Shown here in pieces: positions 34,048 through 41,156 of a DNA stretch of 60,420 nt. The stretch's first letter is position 1; each line of letters starts with the position of its first letter. The notes below the pieces were generated by a model. That model ran no database searches. It was given only the letters and a program-made list of their open reading frames with translations, and was not told the DNA's origin. The translations under genes were made by a program, and so were the position numbers. This DNA comes from Candidatus Bathyarchaeota archaeon (GTDB lineage Archaea; Thermoproteota; Bathyarchaeia; TCS64): positions 1 through 60,420 of the forward strand of contig JABIBQ010000071.1 of NCBI GenBank assembly GCA_018652685.1. The letters run 5' to 3'.

Positions 34048-34611
34048 TTACGATGATGGGAGTTTTCTCGTCATGATCAAGACATCCATGTACTCGTCGT
34101 TCTGGAGGACGCCTTCGGGTATCCTGCCAGTTACTTTGTAACCCATTTTCTCGTAGACATGGACCGCCCGCTCATTCTTTTCGAAGACCTCAAGTTGCAT
34201 GGTCTTGAGCCTCATATGGATGGCATGTTTCTCAGCCTCCTTCATGAGGTCAACCCCGATACCAATATCCCGGTACCCCTTCTTGACCGAGATCCCGAGG
34301 CTTCCAACGTGGCTCATCTTTCCAAAATGAGGACGAACCTCAACAATTCCAACCAATCGCCCATCGACCTCGGCGGCGATCATAATCATCTTGCCCTTCT
34401 CAAGTTTTTTCAAGTTATCCGCGAGCCAGTCAATCTCATGTTCCCTGGTCTTTTTGGTGTTCATAAGGATCATAGCATCCTCCTCGACGAGGCTGTTGAT
34501 GAACTCAAGGGCATCATCTATATCCTCCCACTTGGGAGTTCTGAGAATAACCTCCCTGCCATCCTTGGCAGTGAATACGTATAGGACAGTGCCAGGGCTG
34601 AGTTGGATCAT
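34048..34611 (-). CDS. GNAT family N-acetyltransferase
   Basis: 187 residues with the GNAT core: VGIVEVRPHFGKMSHVGSLGISVKKGYRDIGIGVDLMKEAEKHA contains the acetyl-CoA binding V.kgyRg.GiG pattern, followed by LEVFEKNERAVHVYEKMGYKV. It resembles RimI-like or amine acetyltransferases; the substrate is unknown. The TATA-like TTTTATATCC about 25 bp upstream overlaps the terminator T-tract of the thioredoxin gene. Confidence 0.88.
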   Translation of the reverse strand: MIQLSPGTVLYVFTAKDGREVILRTPKWEDIDDALEFINSLVEEDAMILMNTKKTREHEIDWLADNLKKLEKGKMIMIAAEVDGRLVGIVEVRPHFGKMSHVGSLGISVKKGYRDIGIGVDLMKEAEKHAIHMRLKTMQLEVFEKNERAVHVYEKMGYKVTGRIPEGVLQNDEYMDVLIMTRKLPSS

Positions 34612-34636
34612 GTTTCAGGAATAGGGTGGTGGATAT

Positions 34637-34642
34637 AAAAAA
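34637..34642 (-). terminator. T-tract after the thioredoxin gene (overlaps GNAT promoter)
   Basis: A T6 on the minus strand begins 3 bases past the TAG. The same bases read TTTTATATCC as a TATA-like box 25 bp before the GNAT start at 34611, so one stretch may serve both as terminator and promoter. Confidence 0.35.
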
Positions 34643-34644
34643 GT

Positions 34645-35107
34645 CTAGGATTCTAGGATCTCAAGGATCACCCTTTCCAGAAGCTTGCCCTCTGGAGGGT
34701 TCTCGATGATCTCTCCCTCGACCGCTCCCTTCTTGTTCAAAATGAACATGTGGGGGATCTTGACAACCTTGAACTCGTTCACCTGTACCGGGCTTGGTGG
34801 GCATGCCCATAGGTTGTTTGGGTTCTTGGCATCTCTCATCAGGTGACCGAAGACACGGGTCTTCAACCCGGTTTTCTCCTGTATCTGAGCAAGGATGGGG
34901 GATGTTCCTGAAGCAGTCAGGGCACCACTCCGCGCTGAATGCGATGATGGTGTACTTGTCTGCGTGGCACTTGATCTTCGTGACTGCCTCCCATTCGAGT
35001 CTGTAGGACTCGTACTGTTCCATGTATTTTGGGGCCTTCTCCTTGTTTGCCTCGATATACTCCATTACGTCCTCTGAGCACTCGATGAGGTTCTCTAAAT
35101 CGTACAT
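34645..35107 (-). pseudogene. Thioredoxin-family protein with a frameshift at a C5 run
   Basis: The first frame runs from the ATG at 35107 through FSAEWCPDCF (active-site WCPDC) and then turns to nonsense-like text. The second frame resumes as PILAQIQEKTGLKTRVFGHLMRD...IPHMFILNKKGAVEGEIIENPP and ends at TAG 34645-34647. The switch is at the five-base C run (minus strand) at 34897-34901. Removing one C restores a thioredoxin of about 153 residues including the cis-Pro (KIPHMF). Options are decay, a homopolymer error in the assembly, or a +1 shift at CCC-C. Known role: disulfide reduction. Confidence 0.75.
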
Positions 35108-35142
35108 ACGGGGAGGGAGGTGAACGGTTGGATATAAACCGG

Positions 35143-35859
35143 TTACTTGCCGCCAGTCCTGAGCGTATCTGCGAATACCTTTGGTAATCCTGTGTCGATT
35201 GTTCGTTCAGTAATCAGATTGATTGGGTACTTAACCCTCCTGAACTCAACAGACAGTGCATCATCGGTGTCTATGATCGCGTAGCACGCCCGCGGGTCAC
35301 CGTCCTTGGGTTTACCAACGCTTCCATCATTGATGATATGAATTCCAGCGACCTGTCTATGATACGGCTTGTGAGTATGTCCACATAACAAGACATCAAT
35401 GTCCAGTGGCTCAAGAATCCGCATCAAGATACTCTCGGGCCTGTCCTCGTAGAGGTACTCGTTGATCTTCCTTGGGCTCCCGTGGATTAGGAGGAATCTG
35501 AGGCCGTCTACAGTGAACTCTATCTTGCTATGTAGATTTCTAAGGAACTCCTTGTTATCAGCGGTGACGTGTTCTGATGTCCAATCAATACTCGTCTGGC
35601 CATTTCTCTTTTCCTCGTTCGTTACATAGGCGCACCCGCAATCAGCCTTATCGAACCCGACGCCATCGTCGTAGTTGCCCATGACGGTTGGAAACTCAAA
35701 ATACCGTATTGTATCAATTACCTGATTTGGTGTTGGCCCGTAGCCCACAAGGTCTCCCAAGCAGTATGTTTTGTCGACACTCTGGGTCGCGATATCATCG
35801 ATGACATTCAATAAGGCAGGCTGGTTGGCGTGTATATCCGATAAAAAAGCCAGCCTCAT
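35143..35859 (-). CDS. Metallophosphoesterase (YfcE/MJ0936-like)
   Basis: 238 residues from MRLAFLSDIHANQPALL (an upstream TTG/ATG-type extension of five codons is less likely). The calcineurin-like motifs are SDIHAN, GDLVGYGPTP, MGNYDDG (GNxD variant of GNHE), HGSPR and GHTHKPYHR. Such enzymes hydrolyse phosphodiesters or phosphomonoesters with two metals. It lies 35 bp upstream of the thioredoxin gene on the same strand. Confidence 0.9.
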   Translation of the reverse strand: MRLAFLSDIHANQPALLNVIDDIATQSVDKTYCLGDLVGYGPTPNQVIDTIRYFEFPTVMGNYDDGVGFDKADCGCAYVTNEEKRNGQTSIDWTSEHVTADNKEFLRNLHSKIEFTVDGLRFLLIHGSPRKINEYLYEDRPESILMRILEPLDIDVLLCGHTHKPYHRQVAGIHIINDGSVGKPKDGDPRACYAIIDTDDALSVEFRRVKYPINLITERTIDTGLPKVFADTLRTGGK

Positions 35860-36022
35860 ATCTAATTCAGGCACTCGCTGAGATAAATGGGTTCTCGACG
35901 TATCTTACCAACGGAACTTGATACAATATAATCAATATACGCATATATTTTCTATATAGTTTTCACGTTTAGGCAATATTTATCCATTAATTATATCTAT
36001 CCCGTGCCTGATTTAGATTGTT

Positions 36023-36028
36023 AAGGAG
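36023..36028 (+). promoter_or_regulatory. Strong ribosome binding site of the PhoU-like gene
   Basis: AAGGAG lies 6 bases before the ATG at 36035. It stands out because many genes here have no leader. The TATA-like GGCAATATTTATCC (about 35972-35985) lies 50 bp upstream, giving room for a leader. Confidence 0.6.
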
Positions 36029-36034
36029 ATATCA

Positions 36035-37084
36035 ATGCCATCAACATCCGGCGAGGAACTGAGAAAGGTACAGGTTACGGGCGGGTCAACGTTCATCATC
36101 TCACTCCCAAAGCCCTGGGTTGGGCAGATGGGGCTCCAGCGTGGAAGCGTGGTCAAGATCACACAGAGGGATGATATGACCCTTATCCTAACCCCGCAGG
36201 GAGCCGACTCGCAAGACAATCAACGAAAAGCTATAATCACTCCCGCTGCCGATGACACGCCAGGGAGTATAGTGCGGAGGGTCGTTTCCGCTTATCTCAT
36301 GGGGTATAACCTCTTGCAGCTCCGGTCAAATCAGCAGAGGCTCGGTAGCGGAGTAAAGTTCCAGGTCAAGGATTTTACCAGGAAGAAACTGGTAGGGACC
36401 GAGATATTATCAGATCTGCCCCACGATCTTACACTCCAGGTACTGCTGAGCTACGCCGAGCTGTCCGTGAAGGACGCGCTTCGCAGGATGGGCGTCATCG
36501 CGGCGGCCATGCACAGGGACGCCCTCGTGGCTCTCGGCATGGACGAGACACACTTGGCCAGGGAGGTTGTGGCCATGGACGACGAGGTGGATAGGTTCAA
36601 CCTTTACATCGTCAGACTCCTCAAGGTCGCGGTAACGGACGGACATGTACTGAAGGAAAGTGGCCTGAACTCTCCACGGGACTGTCTTGGCTACAGGCTC
36701 ATAACAAAATCCGTGGAGAGGATGGCGGACCACGCCGTGAATATTGCCCAGAATCGTCTAGCATTGACACTTACAACCGTGAATGATGAGATACTGAACG
36801 AGTTGACCCGGCTCAGCGAGTTCGCGCTGGAGGTATTCGAGAACGCAATGGAGTCCGTGTTTGACGAGGATTACAGCGAGGCCGATGAGGTGCTTGAACT
36901 GGAGCTCAAAACCCGTGAGATGGAGGCTGAGGTACTGCACAAGATACTGAAGCAGGCGAACCCCGACGAGATACCTGCCCTCAGGCTCATCATCGAGAGC
37001 ATCTCAAGGACCGCCGAGTACGGCGCGGACATCGCGGAGACGGTGCTCAACATGACGGTCAGGGACGCTGTCATCGAGGCGTGA
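36035..37084 (+). CDS. phoU: PhoU-like phosphate regulator with AbrB-type N-terminal domain
   Basis: 349 residues. An N-terminal SpoVT/AbrB DNA-binding-like beta domain (VQVTGGSTFIISLPKPWVGQMGLQRGSVVKITQRDD, residues 10-50) is followed by two PhoU helical bundles with acidic metal-binding helices (MDDEVDRFNLYIVRLLKVA; SEADEVLELELKTREMEAEV). This is the common archaeal PhoU architecture, linked to control of phosphate uptake. No pst genes are adjacent. The strong Shine-Dalgarno and AT-rich 150-bp upstream region suggest regulated expression. Confidence 0.9.
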   Translation: MPSTSGEELRKVQVTGGSTFIISLPKPWVGQMGLQRGSVVKITQRDDMTLILTPQGADSQDNQRKAIITPAADDTPGSIVRRVVSAYLMGYNLLQLRSNQQRLGSGVKFQVKDFTRKKLVGTEILSDLPHDLTLQVLLSYAELSVKDALRRMGVIAAAMHRDALVALGMDETHLAREVVAMDDEVDRFNLYIVRLLKVAVTDGHVLKESGLNSPRDCLGYRLITKSVERMADHAVNIAQNRLALTLTTVNDEILNELTRLSEFALEVFENAMESVFDEDYSEADEVLELELKTREMEAEVLHKILKQANPDEIPALRLIIESISRTAEYGADIAETVLNMTVRDAVIEA

Positions 37085-37133
37085 GCCTCTTTCCGAATCT
37101 TTTTTAGTCAAGTACGCCACGCTTGAATGCGGC

Positions 37134-37210
37134 GGGACCGTGGTCAAGCTTGGTACGATTCGCGGTTCGGGATCGCGAGATCCCCGGTTCGAATCCGGGC
37201 GGTCCCACCA
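37134..37210 (+). tRNA. tRNA-Pro (anticodon CGG)
   Basis: Acceptor GGGACCG pairs with CGGTCCC; T-arm GGTTCGAATCC; the anticodon arm CGCGG-TTCGGGA-TCGCG gives CGG (Pro, CCG codons) with G37. Discriminator A, and CCA encoded at 37208-37210. No intron. A T-run (about 37100-37106) may act as promoter TATA region. Followed by the trailer element shared with tRNA-Gly. Confidence 0.96.
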
Positions 37211-37216
37211 TTTCTT

Positions 37217-37238
37217 AAAACAAGCCCTAAAACGGCTT
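37217..37238 (+). repeat. tRNA-trailer repeat, copy 2 (after tRNA-Pro)
   Basis: A 22-bp stretch identical to the trailer of tRNA-Gly (26404-26425, minus strand). The hairpin is AAGCC (37222-37226), loop CTAAAAC, GGCTT (37234-37238). It starts six bases after CCA. Confidence 0.8.
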
Positions 37239-37308
37239 ATTTAGCTCCCGCCACTGGTATTAAGCGAAAAATTTTTTCGATATATGCGGTAACCGCATAT
37301 AAGAAAAA

Positions 37309-37686
37309 CTAGGAAACGGAGAGTTTCTTACTGCTCTCCCAGAGTCCGTGGATGTTGCAGTGGCTAACGGCGTTGATGGTGCCCGACGCGCTGGCCGTGA
37401 AGTGGAAGTCAGCGTTGCTGCCCGTTACGATTGGGCCCTCTCCGTGGCTGTTGAACGTGGTTCTTCCCAGATCGTAAGTAAACTTGCTGTCGTCTGGGGT
37501 GTAGTAGACTTGGATCCACCTGATGTGATGTTCTACTGTGTTGGGGTGGGCTATCTCCTTTCCAACCCTTACGTTGAGTTTTATCCACTCCCCTTCCTTG
37601 ACTGAGTCAGGGCCTGTGATGGCCGGTACGTGTTTCTCGCTCTTCCAGTCTGCAGACTGGACCTTGTCACCTATTTTTGATCCCAT
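37309..37686 (-). CDS. sor: Superoxide reductase (class II, neelaredoxin type)
   Basis: 125 residues with all ligands of the Fe(His)4Cys centre: EKHVP (His19), HPNTVEHHI (His47, His53) and CNIHG (Cys110, His113). No N-terminal desulforedoxin iron domain is present, so it is a one-iron SOR. It reduces superoxide to hydrogen peroxide with electrons from rubredoxin, which fits an anaerobic or microaerophilic host. Monocistronic. Confidence 0.95.
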   Translation of the reverse strand: MGSKIGDKVQSADWKSEKHVPAITGPDSVKEGEWIKLNVRVGKEIAHPNTVEHHIRWIQVYYTPDDSKFTYDLGRTTFNSHGEGPIVTGSNADFHFTASASGTINAVSHCNIHGLWESSKKLSVS

Positions 37687-38039
37687 ATTAAATCAGATAT
37701 TATTTTGAATGACGGTTAAAAAAGGGTGCCTAATCCCCCCGATGACACGTTGGCAAACGTTAAGAATGCCCTGTTGCGGACCCCTCGGTACGAAAAAACC
37801 GTGTTGGGAAACATCAGCGATGAAGGACTCGACGCGATCCTGGACCGCGCAAGAAGGAACAAGAGGTATCAGAGAGTCCGTGAAGGATTCAAAGTATAGG
37901 GGCGGTATTCATTCAGATGCTATTGCCTGTGTTGAGAATTAAATGGGGAAGGAAGCCCTTTCGGGCTCAATGGCGTCCCTATTGGGCGACTATCATCAAG
38001 AAGCTGAATTTGGTAATAACGTGGTGGATGTGTGTTTCC
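37687..38039. other. Gene-poor stretch between sor and the phosphoesterase
   Basis: 353 bp. The only coding signal is the 57-codon frame at 37726-37899, described separately. The rest, 37900-38039, contains no gene I can support, only the 3' flank of the minus-strand phosphoesterase gene. Confidence 0.4.
37726..37899 (+). CDS. Possible short protein or gene remnant (57 aa)
   Basis: From GTG 37726 the frame encodes 57 residues with a charged helical C-terminus (ILDRARRNKRYQRVREGF). That text has natural amino-acid composition, unlike the overlapping frames. An ATG at 37709 in another frame gives MTVKKGCLIPP, which would fuse smoothly to this frame if the C6 run at 37735-37740 had one more or two fewer bases. 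So it may be a frameshifted gene of about 63 residues or the tail of a decayed larger gene, perhaps radical-SAM-like by its ending. No function assigned. Confidence 0.35.
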   Translation: MPNPPDDTLANVKNALLRTPRYEKTVLGNISDEGLDAILDRARRNKRYQRVREGFKV

Positions 38040-38891
38040 TCACACTCTTCCCTCAAGGCGGTCCCTGAGGAAGCCGATACTCCCCATGAACGTGCCGTCA
38101 AGCATGTACGCGTCAAAGGTGTCCATGTCCACCAGTTTTTTCCTGAACAACGGTCCAAGCAGGCTCTCTGGGGCCTCTGAGTTTACGGGCAACCCTCCCA
38201 GGATGTCGTTAAACGTGGGCATCACGATGATCTCCGGGCTCCCGCACTCGAACCCGTACTCCTCCTCAAAGATGCTGAGGGGCTCCTCTTCCTCCTTGAG
38301 CCTAACGTTGTCCTGGTTCAGGAATGCTGCCGCGAGCCTCTCAATATCCGGCTTGCCCCTGACCCATGCGGGCCTCGTGATCTTCACACCGAGGGGTGTG
38401 TCAAGCATCACCGTGGGGTGGTTATGCGCCATGATGATGGCGTCCGCCGTCATGACCGCCGGGTTGGGCCATGCGTGGCCATGGAAGGCGGCTACCTTGA
38501 AGTCATCCCCGAACATTACTCCCTTGGATGTGTGGAGGTGCACCTCATCGGGGAGGTATTTCTGGATGTTTGCGTCGTGGTTCCCACGGGTTATGTCAAT
38601 GAACGGCACTGCCTCAAAGAGGGCGTTGAAGAAAAGTGGTATCTCCCTCCTTTCCGAGAAGCTTGTGGCTGGAACCCCGTGTTTCACGTCCCCCAGTAGC
38701 ACCAACCTGTCTGGCCTGTGCTCATCAAGGAGGACAATCAACTCGTCCAATATCCTGTTCCACTGGTACGGGATGCTGATTCCCTGCTTTGAGAGCTCGT
38801 ACTCCATACCGAGGTGCAGGTCCGCCACCAACATCACCTTTTCACCTGACTCAACCATCAACGCGGGGCTGGGAGTCAGGAGTTTTATCAT
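38040..38891 (-). CDS. Calcineurin-like phosphoesterase (DEAD/DEAH helicase-associated type)
   Basis: 283 residues from the ATG at 38889-38891, with AGGTGA about 7 bases upstream (a GTG two codons earlier is possible). Motifs: ADLHLGME, LLGDVKHG, TRGNHDAN, AFHGHAWP and MAHNHPTV, the family typified by archaeal MJ0037-like phosphoesterases. The C-terminal part carries PTFNDILGGLPVN typical of that group. Substrate unknown; the family is often linked with DNA repair helicases. Divergent from the SWIM protein gene. Confidence 0.87.
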   Translation of the reverse strand: MIKLLTPSPALMVESGEKVMLVADLHLGMEYELSKQGISIPYQWNRILDELIVLLDEHRPDRLVLLGDVKHGVPATSFSERREIPLFFNALFEAVPFIDITRGNHDANIQKYLPDEVHLHTSKGVMFGDDFKVAAFHGHAWPNPAVMTADAIIMAHNHPTVMLDTPLGVKITRPAWVRGKPDIERLAAAFLNQDNVRLKEEEEPLSIFEEEYGFECGSPEIIVMPTFNDILGGLPVNSEAPESLLGPLFRKKLVDMDTFDAYMLDGTFMGSIGFLRDRLEGRV

Positions 38892-38940
38892 CAGCACTCA
38901 CCTTGAGCCACGGAATATAAGATTCACCCAATGGATGAGG

Positions 38941-38948
38941 CTATAAAC
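38941..38948 (+). promoter_or_regulatory. TATA-like box of the SWIM protein gene
   Basis: CTATAAAC, centred 26 bp before the ATG at 38971, implies a leaderless mRNA. Confidence 0.45.
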
Positions 38949-38970
38949 GGCGCGGGGACGAGTATTCATT

Positions 38971-39387
38971 ATGGCGTCGCTGCGCGAACACCTCGTACTG
39001 GAGCAGGTCCTCAGAGACCTGGGCACCCAAAAGGAGATATCGAGGCAGAACTGGCAGAGGCTCAGGGACGTTTTCGGGAACCGGTTCACCAACGCTTGGC
39101 GCCTCGTGACAGAGAACAGGGTCAAGAAGTACGTCTTCAGGCCCAGCGGAAGGGCGCTGTGGATCGCCATCGGCAACAACGCCGAGTACATGATTTACAG
39201 CAAGGCGGGCTACTGCAGCTGCAGCGACTTCTATTTCAGGGTCCTTGACGAGGAGAAAGCATACTGCTACCACCTACTGGCCCAGAAGCTGGCCGAGGCG
39301 CTTGACTTCTTCGACCTCATCAAGGAGGATGACGAGTCGTACGACCAACTCACGGCCATCTGGAAAAAGTACAGCGTGATGGACTAG
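38971..39387 (+). CDS. SWIM zinc-finger protein (SWS1/Shu2-like)
   Basis: 138 residues. The SWIM pattern CxCx(n)CxH is seen as YCSCSDFYFRVLDEEKAYCYH, preceded by strands (VKKYVFRPSGRALWIAIGNNAEYMIYSK) and followed by a helix (LLAQKLAEALDFF). Stand-alone archaeal SWIM proteins of this size are related to SWS1, which works with Rad51 paralogues in recombination. The location 200 bp from the RPA gene supports a DNA-repair context but does not prove it. Confidence 0.82.
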   Translation: MASLREHLVLEQVLRDLGTQKEISRQNWQRLRDVFGNRFTNAWRLVTENRVKKYVFRPSGRALWIAIGNNAEYMIYSKAGYCSCSDFYFRVLDEEKAYCYHLLAQKLAEALDFFDLIKEDDESYDQLTAIWKKYSVMD

Positions 39388-39394
39388 AGCTAAA

Positions 39395-39404
39395 CCTAAA
39401 TAAC
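39395..39404 (+). promoter_or_regulatory. TATA-like box of the 38-aa protein gene
   Basis: CCTAAATAAC lies about 27 bp before the ATG at 39427, the leaderless spacing seen at other genes of this window. Confidence 0.4.
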
Positions 39405-39426
39405 GTACCCGCGTCATAGCTACAGT

Positions 39427-39543
39427 ATGTCCATTCCAGTGCTGTTTGAATTCGCGAACTCGGCGATTCTGCTGCTGTCAGCGACGGCCCTTATTCTTGC
39501 GTTTGTACACATGTACGCCTCAGCTGCCGCGGAAAAACAGTGA
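39427..39543 (+). CDS. Small single-helix membrane protein (38 aa)
   Basis: The frame begins MSIPVLFEFANSAI and has one membrane helix (ILLLSATALILAFVHMYA) and a short charged tail (AAAEKQ). Codon use is GC-rich like the neighbours and it has its own TATA-like box at the usual spacing. It is too short for homology by eye; it could be a small subunit or regulator of a membrane complex. It sits between the SWIM and RPA genes. Confidence 0.5.
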   Translation: MSIPVLFEFANSAILLLSATALILAFVHMYASAAAEKQ

Positions 39544-39554
39544 CCCAATCACAA

Positions 39555-39564
39555 CTTATTTACC
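39555..39564 (+). promoter_or_regulatory. TATA-like box of the RPA gene
   Basis: CTTATTTACC is centred about 34 bp before the ATG at 39594, giving a leader of under 10 bases. Confidence 0.4.
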
Positions 39565-39593
39565 TCCTCTAATACGAAACTATTCTGAAGTTT

Positions 39594-41102
39594 ATGCCAA
39601 CACAGGATATAATCAAGAAAATATTGGCGTTGAAGCCCAACCTGACCGAGGAAGCCGTCAGGGAGCTAATCGAGAAGGAGAGGGCCAAGGCTGCAGGTTT
39701 ACTCACGGAGGAGGCGGCAGCACACCTTGTTTCCAGCAACTTGGGCATAAACGGCGCAGGCGAGCGCATAGAGGCAAAACTCAAGATACGCGATCTGACA
39801 CCCGGACTCAGCGATGTCAGCCTTACAGGCCGGGTTATACAGGTTTTCCCCAGCAGAACCTTCGAGAGGGACGGCAAGAAGCAGGGTAAAGTCCTCAGGA
39901 TGATCCTCGGGGACAAGACCGGTTCCGCGGTCCTGGTATTCTGGGACGAGAAGGCCGATCATGTGGAGGCGTCGAAGCTTGATCCCGGTAAGATAGTGCG
40001 GCTACTCCACGGGTACAGCAGGGAGCGCAGGGGCAACATCGAGGTCAACGTGGGAAACCGCGGCCAGCTATTCATGGAGCCAATGGACGCTGTTGAAGAA
40101 GACTTTCCGTCCCTTGACTCTTTCTTCCTGACGCCTGCTGATGTACACGCGGAGGGACCCACACACCTGGAGGGCGTTGTCATGGACAGCTTCCCAGTCA
40201 ACACGTTCAACAGGAAGGACGGGTCCGAGGGAAGGGTTAGCAGGCTGGTGCTTGAAGAGGGTGGGGCCAGGATCAACCTGGTCCTCTGGGATGATCGTAC
40301 CGAGGAGTATGGGAGCATTGAGCGAGGGACTCGTATCAGGGTTATCAGCGGCAACGTTCGGACAGGGAACACGGGAAGCCCCGAGGTTCATGTGGGATGG
40401 GACACGGCAATCAACATAGTCAAGAAAAACGACAAACCAGTGGACGCGGTACCGTTCTGGACAAAGATCGGGAATCTCAGCGAGAGCATGGGCAGCGTCA
40501 ACGTCGCGGGCATCGCTACACAGGTGAGCGAGGAGCGTCAGTTCGTCAGGCGAGATGGGACAGAGGGAAAGGTGAGGTCCGTGCTGCTTGAGGATGATAC
40601 GGGCACAGTTAGGCTCAGTATGTGGGACGATGATGCCGACAAGGCTGAGGAGATGGATGAGGGAACCACAATCGTGGTTGAGAACGGTTACACGAGGGCA
40701 GGGTATGGAGGCATCGACCTCAACGTGGGCCGGAACGGCAGACTTCACATCAACCCCGAGGACTTTGAGATGGATATCCCCGAACTTGAGCGGAAGACGA
40801 CCGACATCATTGATCTGGTGGAGGGTCGTCAGAACATCAGTATCCGGGGGCAGCTTCTCGATGACCCTGTCCAAAGGGACATCGACACGTCAAGAGGCCC
40901 TGCAACTGTTACCAACTTTAGGATCGACGATGGTACTGGCGAGGCAAGGGTCAGTCTGTGGAGGGATTTGGCCGAGGCGGCCATGGATCTGACGGCGGGA
41001 GCCGAGGTCAGGCTTGAGTACATGAACATCAGGGAGCCCTTTGACGGACTTATTCAGGCCAGTTCCGGTAACTTTACCAAAATGATAGTAGAGAAGGAAT
41101 AA
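39594..41102 (+). CDS. rpa: Replication protein A (single-stranded DNA-binding, four OB folds)
   Basis: 502 residues. After a helical N-terminus (about 1-60), four OB-fold repeats can be traced by their first strands: IRDLTPGLSDVSLTGRVIQVFPSR (about 63), THLEGVVMDSFPVNTFNRKDG (about 186), SVNVAGIATQVSEERQFVRRDG (about 300) and ISIRGQLLDDPVQRDIDTSRG (about 415). Each is followed by an LWDD/VFWDE-type strand. No zinc finger is present at the C-terminus, unlike some euryarchaeal RPAs. It binds ssDNA in replication, repair and recombination. Monocistronic, convergent with the aminotransferase gene. Confidence 0.92.
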   Translation: MPTQDIIKKILALKPNLTEEAVRELIEKERAKAAGLLTEEAAAHLVSSNLGINGAGERIEAKLKIRDLTPGLSDVSLTGRVIQVFPSRTFERDGKKQGKVLRMILGDKTGSAVLVFWDEKADHVEASKLDPGKIVRLLHGYSRERRGNIEVNVGNRGQLFMEPMDAVEEDFPSLDSFFLTPADVHAEGPTHLEGVVMDSFPVNTFNRKDGSEGRVSRLVLEEGGARINLVLWDDRTEEYGSIERGTRIRVISGNVRTGNTGSPEVHVGWDTAINIVKKNDKPVDAVPFWTKIGNLSESMGSVNVAGIATQVSEERQFVRRDGTEGKVRSVLLEDDTGTVRLSMWDDDADKAEEMDEGTTIVVENGYTRAGYGGIDLNVGRNGRLHINPEDFEMDIPELERKTTDIIDLVEGRQNISIRGQLLDDPVQRDIDTSRGPATVTNFRIDDGTGEARVSLWRDLAEAAMDLTAGAEVRLEYMNIREPFDGLIQASSGNFTKMIVEKE

Positions 41103-41138
41103 AACCCTAATCTATCTTAATTTAATAATATATTTATT

Positions 41139-41143
41139 AAAAA
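41139..41143 (-). terminator. T-tract after the class III aminotransferase gene
   Basis: ACCCCTTTTTAAT on the minus strand starts about 10 bases after the stop at 41157. The 54-bp space also contains T/A-rich stretches on the plus strand that can end the convergent RPA transcript. Confidence 0.35.
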
Positions 41144-41156
41144 GGGGTATTGGAGC

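Noticed and set aside
26404-37238. tRNA-linked integrase attachment sites
   Set aside because: The repeat lies outside the tRNA bodies and follows two different tRNAs; no integrase gene or element boundaries occur in between, and the region between them is ordinary chromosomal sequence.
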